Positions 21,688-34,320 of a DNA stretch of 64,000 bases are shown piece after piece; position 1 is the stretch's first letter, and every line of letters starts with the position of its first letter. The DNA comes from Deltaproteobacteria bacterium. Its GTDB lineage: Bacteria > Myxococcota_A > UBA9042 > PHBI01. The stretch lies in NCBI GenBank assembly GCA_020632715.1, contig JACKFA010000013.1:1-64000 (forward strand). The letters run 5' to 3'. The position numbers were made by a program, and so were the translations under genes. The notes below the pieces were generated by a model. The model was not told where the DNA came from. It saw only the letters and a program-made list of their open reading frames with translations, and ran no database searches.

Positions 21688-22590
21688 TCATTTGCTTACA
21701 AAGGCGCGGTCGGGTCGCGCGGACCACGCGCGGAGGTCGGCGCGGAAGGCCGCGGCGGCGGCGGAGAGGCGGCGGTCGGCGCGGTGGACGAGGGCGAGGG
21801 TGCGGGTGAGGGAGCCCTCGGCGCAGCGGAGGCCGTCGTCGTCGTCCGCGAGGGCGTAGCGGCTCACGAAGGCGGCGCCGATGCCGGCCTGCACCATCTG
21901 CTTCAGCGACTCGATGGAGCGGAGCTCCATGACGATGTCGACGCTCGTGCCGGAGGCGGCGAGGCGCGCGTCGATGAGGTCGCGGACGGCCGTCCGGGCC
22001 TCGAAGAGGACGAGCTGCGCGCCCTCGAGATCGGCCCAGGCGAAGCGGGCGCGGCCGCGGAGGGGGTGGCCGGGGGGGACGATGAGGCGGAGCTCGTCCT
22101 CGACCCAGGGCTCGACGACGAGGCGCCCGCCGCGGTCCTCGATGGGCAGGGTGACGACGCCGAGGTCGAGCTGGCCGGCGACGACGGCGTCGACGACGGC
22201 GCGGCTGCCCTGCTCGCGGACGAAGATGCGGATGGCGGGGTAGCGGGCGTGGAAGTGGCCGAGGAGGGGCGGGAAGAGGTAGGTCGTGGCGGTGGCGCCG
22301 CCGCCGATGGCGAGGGTGCCGCGCTCGAGGCCGGCGAGCGCCTGCACGGCCTCGGTGCCGCTCGTGAGGCGGACGAGGGCCTCCTCGACGAAGCCGCGGA
22401 AGAGGGCGCCGGCGGCGGTGAGGACGAGCCCCTTCGAGGTGCGGTGGAAGAGCTCCTGGCCGAGCTCCTCCTCGAGCTTCTTGAGCTGCGTCGAGACGGC
22501 CGGCTGCGTCAGGTGCAGGCGCTCGGCGGCGCGCGTCATGTGGCCCTCTTCGGCGAGGACGAGGAAGCTGCGGAGCGGGGAGAGTTCCAT
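21688..22590 (-). CDS. LysR-family transcriptional regulator
   Basis: A 300-aa LTTR. The N-terminal winged helix-turn-helix is at residues 3-60 (core HMTRAAERLHLTQPAVSTQLK), followed by a linker helix and a substrate-binding domain with two Rossmann-like lobes from about 90 (GTLAIGGGATATTYLFPPLL). It binds DNA as a tetramer and responds to a small effector. There is no obvious divergent partner: upstream is the end of the SWIM-SNF2 gene on the same strand, 30 bp away, so its target is not evident. TAAACT lies 6 nt before the ATG and there is no good ribosome-binding site. Confidence 0.92.
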   Translation of the reverse strand: MELSPLRSFLVLAEEGHMTRAAERLHLTQPAVSTQLKKLEEELGQELFHRTSKGLVLTAAGALFRGFVEEALVRLTSGTEAVQALAGLERGTLAIGGGATATTYLFPPLLGHFHARYPAIRIFVREQGSRAVVDAVVAGQLDLGVVTLPIEDRGGRLVVEPWVEDELRLIVPPGHPLRGRARFAWADLEGAQLVLFEARTAVRDLIDARLAASGTSVDIVMELRSIESLKQMVQAGIGAAFVSRYALADDDDGLRCAEGSLTRTLALVHRADRRLSAAAAAFRADLRAWSARPDRAFVSK

Positions 22591-22620
22591 CGCTTCAGTT
22601 TATCGCGACGGTCGTGGCAA

Positions 22621-25600
22621 TCAATGCTCGTGATGGTCAGGTCCGCGGAGCCACTTGAAGGCCCCGCGGGCGAACGCCGGGTCGCTCTTCGGGGCGGCGA
22701 GCGCGCCGGACTCCACCGCGGTGACGTAGGCGTCGAGGGCGTCCTCGGAGGTGGCGTCGAGGGCGCGCTCGGCCGCGAACGCGAGGACCCGACGCATCAC
22801 GCGCAGGTAGCTCTTGGCGGCCGAGGCGCCGAGGGTCCCGGCCGCCACGGCGTCGTCGAGGCGGCTCGCGAGGCGGGCGAGGGCCGGGTCGTCGGCGTCT
22901 GTCGCCCGGGGGGCGGCGGCGCGGCGGCGGCGCGCTGGGGGCTCGGGCGGGGCGCTCACCGGCGCGGGCTCGGCCGGGGCGACCTCGGCCCCGTCGTCGT
23001 CCTCGGGCTCGTCGTCCTCGTCCTCGCTCGCGACGGCGCCCCCGCCGGCGATGAGCGCCACCATCTCCTCGTAGCCGAGCGCCTCGGAGGAGCCGGCGCC
23101 GGCGAGGAGCGCGTCGGCGAGCTCACGCTTCTCGGCGTGGAGCCTGACGATGCCCTCCTCGACGGTGTCCTTGGCGATGAGCCGGTATACGGTGACGGGC
23201 TGGTCCTGGCCTATCCGGTGCGCCCGGTCGGTCGCCTGGTCCTCGACTGCCGGGTTCCACCATGGGTCGAGGTGGATGACGTAGGTCGCGGCGGTGAGGT
23301 TGAGGCCCGTCCCGCCGGCCTTGAGCGAGAGCAGGAAGACGTCGGCGCCGCCTGCCTGGAAGCGGTCGACCTCGGCCTGGCGCGCCTTCGGTGGGGTGCT
23401 GCCGTCGAGGTAGCAGGCGGTGAGCCCGAGCTCGGCGACTCGCGCGCGGGCCTTCGCGAGGAAGGAGGTGAACTGGCTGAAGACGAGCGCCTTGTGGCCC
23501 TCGTCGCGGAGCCGCTCGAGGAGCTCGGCGAGGGCGTCGAGCTTCCTCGAGCCGTGGCCCCACGCGGGGTCGAGGAGGCCCGGGTGGCAGGCGAGCTGCC
23601 GGAGGCGCGTCAGCGCCTGGAGCGCCTTGAAGCGGCGCTGTTGCGCCGGGGTCGACGGATCCTCGCCGTCGAGGACCCGGAGGGTGGCGCGCCGGATCTC
23701 CTCGTACCGCTCGCGCGCGCGCCGACCGAGGACGACCTCGTGCTCGACCTCCGTGCGCGCGGGGAGCTCGCGCGCGACGTCGCGCTTGAGGCGCCGGAGC
23801 ACGAAGGGCCCCACGAGCGCGGCGAGCGCGCCGCGAGCGACCTCGTCGCCGCGCTGGATCGGCGTGGCGAGCTCCTCCCGAAAGGAGGCGGCGCTCCCGA
23901 GGAGGCCCGGCGCCACGAGGCGGAAGAGGCTCCAGAGCTCCTCCGCGCGGTTCTCGACCGGCGTCCCGGTGAGCGCGAGCGTGAAGCGCGCCTCGATGCC
24001 GTGGAGCGCCTTCGCGCGCTGGGTCGCCGCGTTCTTCACGGACTGCGACTCGTCGAGGACGAGCGTCGCCCACGCGGTCTCGCCGAGCCGCTCGGCGTGG
24101 CGCGCGGCGAGGCCGTAGCTCGTCACGACGACGTCGCCGGGGCCGAGCGGGCCGAGCTGGGCGAGCTCCGAGCCGGAGCGGACGAGCGCGAGCGTGAGGC
24201 CCGGCGCGAACTGCTGGGCCTCGCGGGCCCAGTTGAATCCGAGGGAGGTCGGGGCGACGACGAGCGCGGGGCCATCGGGGGCGCGGCGAAGCAGGAGGGC
24301 GAGGGCCTGGACCGTCTTCCCGAGGCCCATGTCGTCGGCGAGGCAGGCGCCCGGGGCCCAGGCGGCGAGGCGGGCGAGCCACGTGAAGCCCTCGCGCTGG
24401 TAGGGGCGGAGCTCGGCGCGGAGGCCGTCCGGGAGGTCGACGACGAGGGAGCGCGCTGCCTCGAGGCGGGCGAGGCCGTCGAAGAGCTCCTGGACGCCTC
24501 GGAGCTCGGCGCCGGCCTCGCCGAGCTCGGCGACGAGGGGCGCCATGACGGCGGGCAGGTTCCCGTCGCGCTTCGCGAGCGCGGCGAGCTTCTGCGAGAG
24601 CGTCGCGTCGATCTCGACCCAGCGGTCGGCGTCGACGCGGACGTAGCGCTGCCGCTCGCGGATGGCGCGGAGGAGGTCGTCGAGAGGCACGGCCCCGCCG
24701 CCCGGGGTCCGCGCCTCGCCACCGAGGGCGAACCACGCGCGGGCCTTGCCGGCGCGCGCCTCGATGGTGAGCGCGCCCGCGTCGAGCGGCTCGCCGACGT
24801 GGAGCCGCCGCGCGTCGCCCCACTCGATCTCCACGCCGTCGAGGGCGCTCGCGGCGCGGACGAGGTCGAGGGCGCCCTCCCCGAGCGCCGCGCGGTCGGA
24901 GAAGCCGTCGGCACCGGGCTCGAGCCCGAGCGCGCGCCAGACGGCGTGGGCGGAGTCGCGCTCGGCGGCCAGGTCGCGCGTGAGCGTGACGAGCGCGCCG
25001 TCGCGCGCGAGCGTGATCGTGCGCTCCCCCTCGCCCGGCGGGAGCGCCGCGAGCTCGGGCGCCGGCTTCACGACCGCGGCCACGGAGACGCCCTCGCCGT
25101 CGTAGGTGAGCCGCAGGCGCACCGCGCCGTCGGCGGGCCGGCTCGGTCCGGTGAGCCGCTCGCTCAGCGCGACCGACACCGTGGCGGTGGCGGTGACGGC
25201 GAGCTTCACCAGGCGCGCGGCCGCCGCGGCCGGGACCTCGGCCGGGCGCTTCGCGACGGCGACGATCGCCTTCATCAGCGCGGGTGGCGCGTCGCAGAGG
25301 GTCGCGACCCGGCGCTCCCGGTCGACGAGCAGGATGGCGCGCGAGAGCGGGAGCGCGTGGGCCGCGTCGAGCAGCGCGCGCGCTGTGACGGGGGCGCCGT
25401 CCACCTCGAAGCCGAACGCGAAGCCGCCGCCCGGCGCGTCGCGCGTCGCGAGCGCGAGGCGGCCACGCGCGAGCGCGAGGTGAAGGTCCTTCGCGTCTCG
25501 GAGGAAGAAGCGCGGGTGCCCGACGAGCGTGCGCAGGATGGTCGTCATGAAGGCGACCCGCGCCTCGCCGCCGCCGTGGCTGCCGTACTCGTATTTCAGC

Positions 25601-26925
25601 GAGCGCCCGACGCGCGCGAGGCCGAGGAGGCGCGCGTCGACCTCGTCGAGGGCCGAGTTCTCGAGCGCGGCCTCGTCCTCGTCGTGGATGGCGGCGGTCT
25701 TGAACGACGTGCGGCGCCGATTGGGGCGGCATTTGAGCGGGCTCAGGGGGCCGCGCGCGCCGATGGCCTGCGAGAGCCGCCACCCGAGCTCGAAGTCGCG
25801 CGGCTCGGGCGACGCGTCGTCGCGGAGCGCGCGGTCGAGGTCGGCGATGAGTCGCTCGAAGGGCGCGACGGACAGCTCGTCGGCGATCCGCGCGGCGAGG
25901 CCCGCGTGCGCGGGGGCCGTCATGGCCGTGAGCGCGTCGTGCAGCGCCTCGGCGGTCTGCCGGGGCGCGGGCGAGCTCGGCGTCGTCCCGACCTCGATCA
26001 CGCCGCCGGGAGCGAGGCGGATGACGGTCGTCACGGTCGAGCGGAAGTACCCCGTGCCACTCTGCGCCTCGACGGTGAACGCCGTCGGATCGGCCACGAG
26101 CTTCCAGGCGCGCTGCGAGCGCTCGTCCTCGGGGCGGGGCGCTGCGCCACGCGCGACCGCGGCCATGAGGGCCTCGTGGAGGCTCCGGACGTACGGAGCG
26201 AGCGCCGCGAGGGTCGGCTCGGGGCACGGGCTCGCGGCGAGCGAACGCGCGTAGGATCTTCGCGCGGCGACGCGCTCGACGAGCCACCGGCGCACCGCGA
26301 GCTTGAGCGGCTCGCTCGCCCGATACCGCAAGTTCGTGACGAGCTCCCGGAGGTTCGCGCCGCGCCGCGAGGACCTGCGGAGCGCCTCCGCGAGGTCCGG
26401 CGCCGTCGCGCGGAGGTGCTCGACGAAGGCCTCCGGGACGTCGCTCGCGAGGTCCTTGACGCCGTGCTCATCGAGCCAGCGGCCGAAGCCCTGCGAGCTC
26501 TCGGGTGGGGGTGGCGGGGTGTCGTCGGGGCGGCCGACCCCGGTAGCAGGCGGGGTCGGCGCGCTCGGTGTCCTCGGGGCGGCGGGCACCGCGGGGGCTC
26601 GTGCGACGATGGGCCGGCTGCCGTGCTCCCGGTGCCAGGCCGGGCTCGCGTCGCGGACCGCGAGGACGAAGGCGGCCGCGTGGGCGCAGTCGTCGCCCTC
26701 GCAGAGGCCGCATCTGACGCGCTCGAGGCCGTCCTCCCAGGCCGCGACGACGCAGCTCCCGCGATCCTCCTCCTCGAAGTCGGCGACGACCACGGCCGGG
26801 AGGTCGTCGAAGTCGACCGTACCCATGCGGCCCGCCGCGAGGAGCTCGCGCCCGGCGCGAAGCGCGTCCGCGGAGAAGCTGGTCGCGAGGTCCACGGACT
26901 CGATGTGGTGGACGAGCGCGAGCAT
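22621..26925 (-). CDS. SNF2/RapA-family helicase with N-terminal SWIM-like zinc finger
   Basis: A 1434-aa SWI2/SNF2 ATPase. Near the N-terminus is a SWIM-like motif CxxCx4CxH (Cys72, Cys75, Cys80, His82). The middle (about 100-800) is poorly conserved and Arg/Ala-rich. The helicase core has Walker A DDMGLGKT (about 865), LVLDESQ (about 957), LTGTPVEN, LKAGGTGLNL (about 1208) and DRAHRIGQ (about 1237). A tail of about 150 residues follows. Such proteins remodel DNA-protein complexes. This start was chosen because the SWIM-type N-terminus (MLALVHHIESV) resembles family starts; an ATG at 26976 would add 17 residues. It is divergent from acnA. Confidence 0.88.
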   Translation of the reverse strand: MLALVHHIESVDLATSFSADALRAGRELLAAGRMGTVDFDDLPAVVVADFEEEDRGSCVVAAWEDGLERVRCGLCEGDDCAHAAAFVLAVRDASPAWHREHGSRPIVARAPAVPAAPRTPSAPTPPATGVGRPDDTPPPPPESSQGFGRWLDEHGVKDLASDVPEAFVEHLRATAPDLAEALRRSSRRGANLRELVTNLRYRASEPLKLAVRRWLVERVAARRSYARSLAASPCPEPTLAALAPYVRSLHEALMAAVARGAAPRPEDERSQRAWKLVADPTAFTVEAQSGTGYFRSTVTTVIRLAPGGVIEVGTTPSSPAPRQTAEALHDALTAMTAPAHAGLAARIADELSVAPFERLIADLDRALRDDASPEPRDFELGWRLSQAIGARGPLSPLKCRPNRRRTSFKTAAIHDEDEAALENSALDEVDARLLGLARVGRSLKYEYGSHGGGEARVAFMTTILRTLVGHPRFFLRDAKDLHLALARGRLALATRDAPGGGFAFGFEVDGAPVTARALLDAAHALPLSRAILLVDRERRVATLCDAPPALMKAIVAVAKRPAEVPAAAAARLVKLAVTATATVSVALSERLTGPSRPADGAVRLRLTYDGEGVSVAAVVKPAPELAALPPGEGERTITLARDGALVTLTRDLAAERDSAHAVWRALGLEPGADGFSDRAALGEGALDLVRAASALDGVEIEWGDARRLHVGEPLDAGALTIEARAGKARAWFALGGEARTPGGGAVPLDDLLRAIRERQRYVRVDADRWVEIDATLSQKLAALAKRDGNLPAVMAPLVAELGEAGAELRGVQELFDGLARLEAARSLVVDLPDGLRAELRPYQREGFTWLARLAAWAPGACLADDMGLGKTVQALALLLRRAPDGPALVVAPTSLGFNWAREAQQFAPGLTLALVRSGSELAQLGPLGPGDVVVTSYGLAARHAERLGETAWATLVLDESQSVKNAATQRAKALHGIEARFTLALTGTPVENRAEELWSLFRLVAPGLLGSAASFREELATPIQRGDEVARGALAALVGPFVLRRLKRDVARELPARTEVEHEVVLGRRARERYEEIRRATLRVLDGEDPSTPAQQRRFKALQALTRLRQLACHPGLLDPAWGHGSRKLDALAELLERLRDEGHKALVFSQFTSFLAKARARVAELGLTACYLDGSTPPKARQAEVDRFQAGGADVFLLSLKAGGTGLNLTAATYVIHLDPWWNPAVEDQATDRAHRIGQDQPVTVYRLIAKDTVEEGIVRLHAEKRELADALLAGAGSSEALGYEEMVALIAGGGAVASEDEDDEPEDDDGAEVAPAEPAPVSAPPEPPARRRRAAAPRATDADDPALARLASRLDDAVAAGTLGASAAKSYLRVMRRVLAFAAERALDATSEDALDAYVTAVESGALAAPKSDPAFARGAFKWLRGPDHHEH

Positions 26926-27140
26926 TCTGCCGTGCTCGCGGTCTCCTCGGCGGTGGCGGTGGACGCGTCGACGCATGCGATGGCCTTAGGGCGTCTCGAA
27001 GGTGCGCGCAAGGGGGAAGATGGGGCCTCTCGTCGCGCGTGACATAAGCGCGATCTATCACGCGGATAGAATGAATCAACTACCGTTATCGCCACCCGGG
27101 CGTTATGGTCCGCCCGACTCACGGCACAGGAGGCTCGCGC

Positions 27141-29876
<2,736 letters not shown>

Positions 29877-29930
29877 CGGGGAGCGGCGCGAGCCGCGACG
29901 ACGCGCGGCGCCGCGGGCGCTGACGCGGTG

Positions 29931-29978
29931 AAGAGCCAGGCGGGGGCGACGTGATGTCGATCCCGACCTGGCTCTTTT
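29931..29978 (+). terminator. Intrinsic terminator of acnA
   Basis: Fifty-four nt after the acnA stop. The outer stem AGAGCCAGG / CCTGGCTCT is perfect, and an inner stem (CGGG...CGAC / GTCG...CCCG) closes a GTGAT loop. The stem is followed by TTT, with four T in a row including the last stem base. This is the clearest rho-independent terminator in the window. Confidence 0.75.
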
Positions 29979-30001
29979 CGTATCTGGCACTTGGGTGGAA
30001 T

Positions 30002-30018
30002 GGCACATTCGATGTGCC
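30002..30018. promoter_or_regulatory. Perfect inverted repeat GGCACAT-TCG-ATGTGCC
   Basis: Seven-bp perfect arms around a 3-bp centre in the otherwise structure-poor part of the intergenic region, about 290 bp upstream of the next start. It could be an operator for the adhesin operon. Preceding TGGCAC at 29985 looks like a sigma-54 -24 element but lacks a -12 GC. Confidence 0.4.
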
Positions 30019-30308
30019 GAGAACCCCGGGAGTGCCGGCCCCAAGACGAATCAATGTCGACTCGACTACGCGGTCTATGTTGATCGGGACAGCGTCCCCG
30101 CCATCGCAGCTTCTGCCAGGCGCTTTTGACAGAATGTGCGTCGCTGCGACAGATCCGTCGCGGCCGTGGCGAGGTCCGGAGCGCGCTCCCGTCGCGCCCG
30201 CGCGGGACGAGGGGGAGGCACACAGCGCCTTGAAGGTCGGCGGCGGTCGCTCTTTGCTATCACCGTCCTTCCTTCCGACGCGACCAATCCTCACACCCCG
30301 GAGTAACC

Positions 30309-33300
30309 ATGACCGCCATTCGAGGCGCGCTCCTCGTGGTGCTCATCCTCGTCGGCGCTGGCTCGGCGAGCGCCTACAACCTCCACGGCCCCGCGGTCTG
30401 CAGCGGCACGCCCATGGTCGGCGCGACCATCGAGGCGATCGACACCACGCTCCAGACGAGCGCCGGCGTCAGCGTCACCGACGGCGGCGGCGAGTACGCG
30501 CTGAGCCTCGCAGCGGGCTTCTACGACCTCGCGGTCACGCCGCCCGAGGGCAGCCCCTGCGACGCGACGGTGATCCGCAACCGCCACGTCACCGCGGACG
30601 AGCTGTACCAGATCATCCTCGTCATGCAGGACCCGGGACCGAACCCGACGATCACCTTCACCGGGAGCATCGTCGACGACCTCGGGAACCCCATCCCCGA
30701 GATCCAGGTGACGCTGAGCGGTGTCGGCGACAACTACCGCGAGTTCCGCGGGTACTCGAACGCGAGCGGGCAGTACGCCATCACGGTCGAGGTCACGTCC
30801 GAGATGACCTTCCACCTCGAGCTCCGCAGCGAGTACAACAACATCCCCGCGTTGCCGCAGTACTTCAACTGCTCCGGCGAGACGCTGACGCTCACGGGCA
30901 GCTCCATCTACGACATCACGCTGCCCTTCGAGGCGATCGGCGGGCACGTCGCCCTGAACGACACGGGCACGCCCCCCATCGCGGGCGCCTACGTCAACGC
31001 CTACGGCTCCGGCACGGCCGGCACCTTCAGCTGCTCGAGCTACGGCGGCTCGGCGGCGACCGACGCGAACGGCGACTACGGCCCGATCTACGTGTTCGGC
31101 AACGGGTCCGCGACCGTCGGCGTCGGCGCCGTCGCGCGCTCGTACTACGGCGCCTCGCAGGTCGTCGACACGACGCCCGTCGGGCCGTCGGTCGCCGACT
31201 TCGTCCTCGAGCCGGACGCCACCGTCTTCGCGCAGGTGAGCGGCACCATCACGGGGTTCGGCGGCGCGCCGCTCCAGGGGATGCGCCTCGAGTGGGAATC
31301 GGACAGCGGCTACATCAACGCGACGACCGACGCCGCCGGGCACTATGCGGTCGAGGTCCCTCCCGGTGACTACTCGCGCCTCACCATTCGCGACGACTAC
31401 GGCGGGCTCGCGAACGCGCCGAACCAGTACCTCAACTGCGGCAACAACGTGACCTACGCCTTCACGGGCGTCCACGTCGTCGATCTCGACATCCCCGTCA
31501 GCGTCGTCGCGGGCCACGTCAGCGTGGCGCCGGACACGCCCGCCGCCAACGCCAGCATCAACGCCTCGAGCTCGGTCACCGTCGGCGACATCGGGTGCAG
31601 CGGCTCCTCGCGCGCGACGGCCGACGCCAACGGCGACTTCTCCGGGCTCTACGTGTTGTCGGGCGCGAGCGTGACCCTCGGCAGCAGCGTGCCGTTCGGC
31701 GGGCCGTACTCGGGCGGCACGGCGACGGTCACCGATCTGGTCGCGGACGGCAGCGTGAGCGGCGTCGAGCTCGTCCACACGCCGCTTCAGACCTACCCCG
31801 TGTCGGGCACCGTCACCGGGTACGGCGGCGCTCCGGTGAGCGGCCTCAGCGTGCGCATGGTCGGGCCGAGCGGGTACGTCTCGGCGGGGACGGACGCGGC
31901 CGGGCACTACACGATGAACGTGCTGCCCGGGACCTACTCCGAGATCGAGCTGCAGTACTATGGCGGCGGCTCCTCGAGCCTGCAGAACCCGCAGGACTTC
32001 TCGTGCTCCTCGTACTCGACCCAGGTCGAGGTGACGGGCGACGGCGAGGTCGTCCAGGACTTCGCGCTCCCGATCCGGCGCGTGACGGGCACCGTGACGA
32101 CGTCCGCGAGCATCCCCATCGAGGGGGTGTCGATGTACGTCAACACCAACGGCAGCGTGGGGGGCCTCGGCTGCAACGGCAACACCAACGGCGTCGTGTC
32201 CGACGAGAACGGGCACTACGAGCTCTACGTGTTCGCCGGGAACAGCAACTTCTACTTCTATCCGCCCTCCGGGAGCGGCTTCCTGTCGACGAGCTTCGGC
32301 TCGCCGACCCCGGAGGATCTGAGCCAGCAGCTGGTGCTGCCGCTGCCCGACATCGTCGCGCCGACCCTGACGGGTGAGCCCGTCGTCATCCACCACTCGA
32401 ACACGTCGGTGTCGATCCAGTGGGGCACGAACGAGGCGACGAACACGCGCCTCGAGTACGGCCCGGGCAGCACGCTGCCCGGGGCGCCGACGGTGCTCAC
32501 GAAGCCGGCCTACGTCACCGACCACGTCGTGACCTTGACGGGGCTCGACACAGAGACGCAGTACGCGTTCCAGGTGACCTCGAAGGACGCGGCCGGGAAC
32601 GCGGTCACGAGCGGCGTCATCACGTTCACGACCCTGGTCGAGGCCGACGCCGACGCGCCCGTCATCGTCTCGGGGCCGACGGTGACGTACCTCGCGCCGA
32701 CGCAGATCCGCGTGTCGTGGCAGACCAACGAGCCCGCGACGAGCTACGTCGATTGGCAGGTCGCCGGCAGCGGGAACGTGGTCACGTCGGGGAACGGCGA
32801 GTCGGCGCTCCTCCACGACGTGCTCCTGACGGGGCTCTCGCCGCTCACGACCTACTCGCTCACGGTCGCGTCGAGCGACCCGGACGGGAACGGGCCGACG
32901 GTCGAGGGGCCACTCGACGTCACGACGCCAGACGTCCTCGACACCACGCCGCCGGCGGTGTCGGCGCTCAGGACTGAGTGCGTGACGGACACGCGCATGG
33001 CGGTGTGCTGGGACACGAGCGAGGCGGCGGACAGCAACGTCGCGTACACGAACCAGTCGAGCGGGGCGGCGTCGGCGCTGTCCGCGTCACCGCTCGTGAC
33101 CTCGCGCTGCATGTCGCTCCAGAACCTGTCCGCGAACACGACCTACGCGATCTCGGTGTCGTCGCGCGACGGCGGCGGGAACGCCGGGACGGGCGGCCCC
33201 ATCACGCAGACGACCGCGGCGAACGCGTCGGTCGGGGCGCCGGTCATCAGCGGGTTCACGGCCGAGTACGCGAGCCCGACGTCGGCGCTCGTGCGCTGGA

Positions 33301-34310
33301 CGACCGACGTGAGCTCGTCGTCGTTCGTGCGCTGGGGCACGAACCCCGCGAACCTCGACCGCACCGCCGGTGACGTGGCGTCCTCCGAGACGAGCCACGC
33401 GGTGCTCGTCACCGGGCTCCCGGCGGGGACGACCGTGTACGTGCAGGCCTCCGCGACGAACCCCTGCCTCCAGACGACGACCGTCGGGCCCGACGCCGTG
33501 GTGGACGTCGACGAGTGCGAGACGCCCGATCTCTGCGGCGCGGGCGGCGAGTGCTTCAACACCGTCGGCAGCTACCGCTGCGAGCGCCCGCCGAGCGTGC
33601 GCGCCGGGCAGACCTTCGCCGCCCTCGTCGACCTCGGCGCGGGCGGCGTCATCGGCCAGGTCATCGGCGACGATGCCGACGGGGGCGCGCTGACCTTCGC
33701 GCTCGTCGCCGGCAACGACGACGGCGCCTTCGCGCTGTCGGCGAGCGGCGGCCTCACGGTCGGTGACGCGGCGGCCTTCGCCGCGCACGTCGGCGGGAGC
33801 GTGGCGCTCACGGTGCAGGTGACCGACAACACCGCGCGGAGCGGGGTCGGCGACGTCACGGTCACGGTGAACGCGGCGTTCGACCCGTGCGACCCGAGCC
33901 CATGCGCTCACGGCGCGTGCAGCGCGGTCGGCGAGGCGGCGTCCTGCGACTGCGCCGGGACGGGCTACTCGGGGACGCTCTGCGACGCGGACGTCGACGA
34001 GTGCGGCACCGCCAACGGCGGCTGCGACCAGACCTGCGAGAACCTCGACGGGACGTTCGCCTGCGGCTGCGACCAGCCGGGCTACGTGCTCGGCGACGAC
34101 GGCCACAGCTGCGTCGTGCTCGGGGCGTGCGGGGCGGCGGCCTCGTGCGACCCGGCGCTCGACGTGCTGGTCTTCTACGGCGTCGTCGAGGACGCCGACG
34201 GGAACGCGGTCGGGAGCATCCGCTGCGAGCGGGACAGCGACGGCGAGATCACCTGCGACGCCGACGAGGACGGGGTCCTCGCGGTGTCCGACACCCTCTG
34301 GTGCGAGTGA
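30309..34310 (+). CDS. Giant secreted protein: carboxypeptidase-regulatory-like, fibronectin-III, EGF and cadherin-like domains
   Basis: A 1333-aa exported protein; signal peptide MTAIRGALLVVLILVGAGSASA. Residues about 20-680 contain five or six Ig-like CarboxypepD_reg-type repeats, each built around phrases like GTITGFGGAPLQGM and TDAAGHYAVEVPPGDY and often holding one Cys pair. Residues about 690-1060 are four fibronectin-III / purple-acid-phosphatase-N-like domains (SVSIQWGTNEATNTRLEYG). Then an EGF-like module (DVDECETPDLCGAGGEC), a cadherin-like domain (about 1105-1195) and two more EGF modules (CDPSPCAHGACS, DVDECGTANGGCDQTC). It probably mediates adhesion. A lipoprotein gene follows 10 nt later, as an operon. 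Confidence 0.85.
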   Translation: MTAIRGALLVVLILVGAGSASAYNLHGPAVCSGTPMVGATIEAIDTTLQTSAGVSVTDGGGEYALSLAAGFYDLAVTPPEGSPCDATVIRNRHVTADELYQIILVMQDPGPNPTITFTGSIVDDLGNPIPEIQVTLSGVGDNYREFRGYSNASGQYAITVEVTSEMTFHLELRSEYNNIPALPQYFNCSGETLTLTGSSIYDITLPFEAIGGHVALNDTGTPPIAGAYVNAYGSGTAGTFSCSSYGGSAATDANGDYGPIYVFGNGSATVGVGAVARSYYGASQVVDTTPVGPSVADFVLEPDATVFAQVSGTITGFGGAPLQGMRLEWESDSGYINATTDAAGHYAVEVPPGDYSRLTIRDDYGGLANAPNQYLNCGNNVTYAFTGVHVVDLDIPVSVVAGHVSVAPDTPAANASINASSSVTVGDIGCSGSSRATADANGDFSGLYVLSGASVTLGSSVPFGGPYSGGTATVTDLVADGSVSGVELVHTPLQTYPVSGTVTGYGGAPVSGLSVRMVGPSGYVSAGTDAAGHYTMNVLPGTYSEIELQYYGGGSSSLQNPQDFSCSSYSTQVEVTGDGEVVQDFALPIRRVTGTVTTSASIPIEGVSMYVNTNGSVGGLGCNGNTNGVVSDENGHYELYVFAGNSNFYFYPPSGSGFLSTSFGSPTPEDLSQQLVLPLPDIVAPTLTGEPVVIHHSNTSVSIQWGTNEATNTRLEYGPGSTLPGAPTVLTKPAYVTDHVVTLTGLDTETQYAFQVTSKDAAGNAVTSGVITFTTLVEADADAPVIVSGPTVTYLAPTQIRVSWQTNEPATSYVDWQVAGSGNVVTSGNGESALLHDVLLTGLSPLTTYSLTVASSDPDGNGPTVEGPLDVTTPDVLDTTPPAVSALRTECVTDTRMAVCWDTSEAADSNVAYTNQSSGAASALSASPLVTSRCMSLQNLSANTTYAISVSSRDGGGNAGTGGPITQTTAANASVGAPVISGFTAEYASPTSALVRWTTDVSSSSFVRWGTNPANLDRTAGDVASSETSHAVLVTGLPAGTTVYVQASATNPCLQTTTVGPDAVVDVDECETPDLCGAGGECFNTVGSYRCERPPSVRAGQTFAALVDLGAGGVIGQVIGDDADGGALTFALVAGNDDGAFALSASGGLTVGDAAAFAAHVGGSVALTVQVTDNTARSGVGDVTVTVNAAFDPCDPSPCAHGACSAVGEAASCDCAGTGYSGTLCDADVDECGTANGGCDQTCENLDGTFACGCDQPGYVLGDDGHSCVVLGACGAAASCDPALDVLVFYGVVEDADGNAVGSIRCERDSDGEITCDADEDGVLAVSDTLWCE

Positions 34311-34320
34311 GGAGGCGGCG

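Larger units (their letters stand above)
29877..30308. other. 432-bp intergenic region between acnA and the giant adhesin-like gene
   Basis: It contains the acnA terminator, then a lower-GC stretch with the palindrome at 30002-30018, and presumably the promoter of the next operon. A TTGACA at 30126 followed 17 bp later by ACAGAT is the best sigma-70-like candidate; TTGAAG/TGCTAT at 30230/30255 is weaker. No ORF of interest was seen. GGAG lies 5 nt before the downstream ATG. Confidence 0.4.

Noticed and set aside
21784..27042. Plus-strand open frame of about 1750 codons opposite LysR and SNF2
   Set aside because: Shadow of the helicase frame; composition is Glu/Arg/Gly/Ala-biased without any domain, whereas the minus strand has clear SNF2 and LysR motifs.
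29985..30002. Sigma-54 promoter (TGGCAC)
   Set aside because: A TGGCAC is present, but the -12 position has TGG instead of TGC and no activator-binding site is seen.
33861..33880. Another palindrome copy (GTGAACGCGGCGTTCGAC)
   Set aside because: It lies in the coding sequence, has a 5-bp centre and mismatched arms; it fits normal codons.
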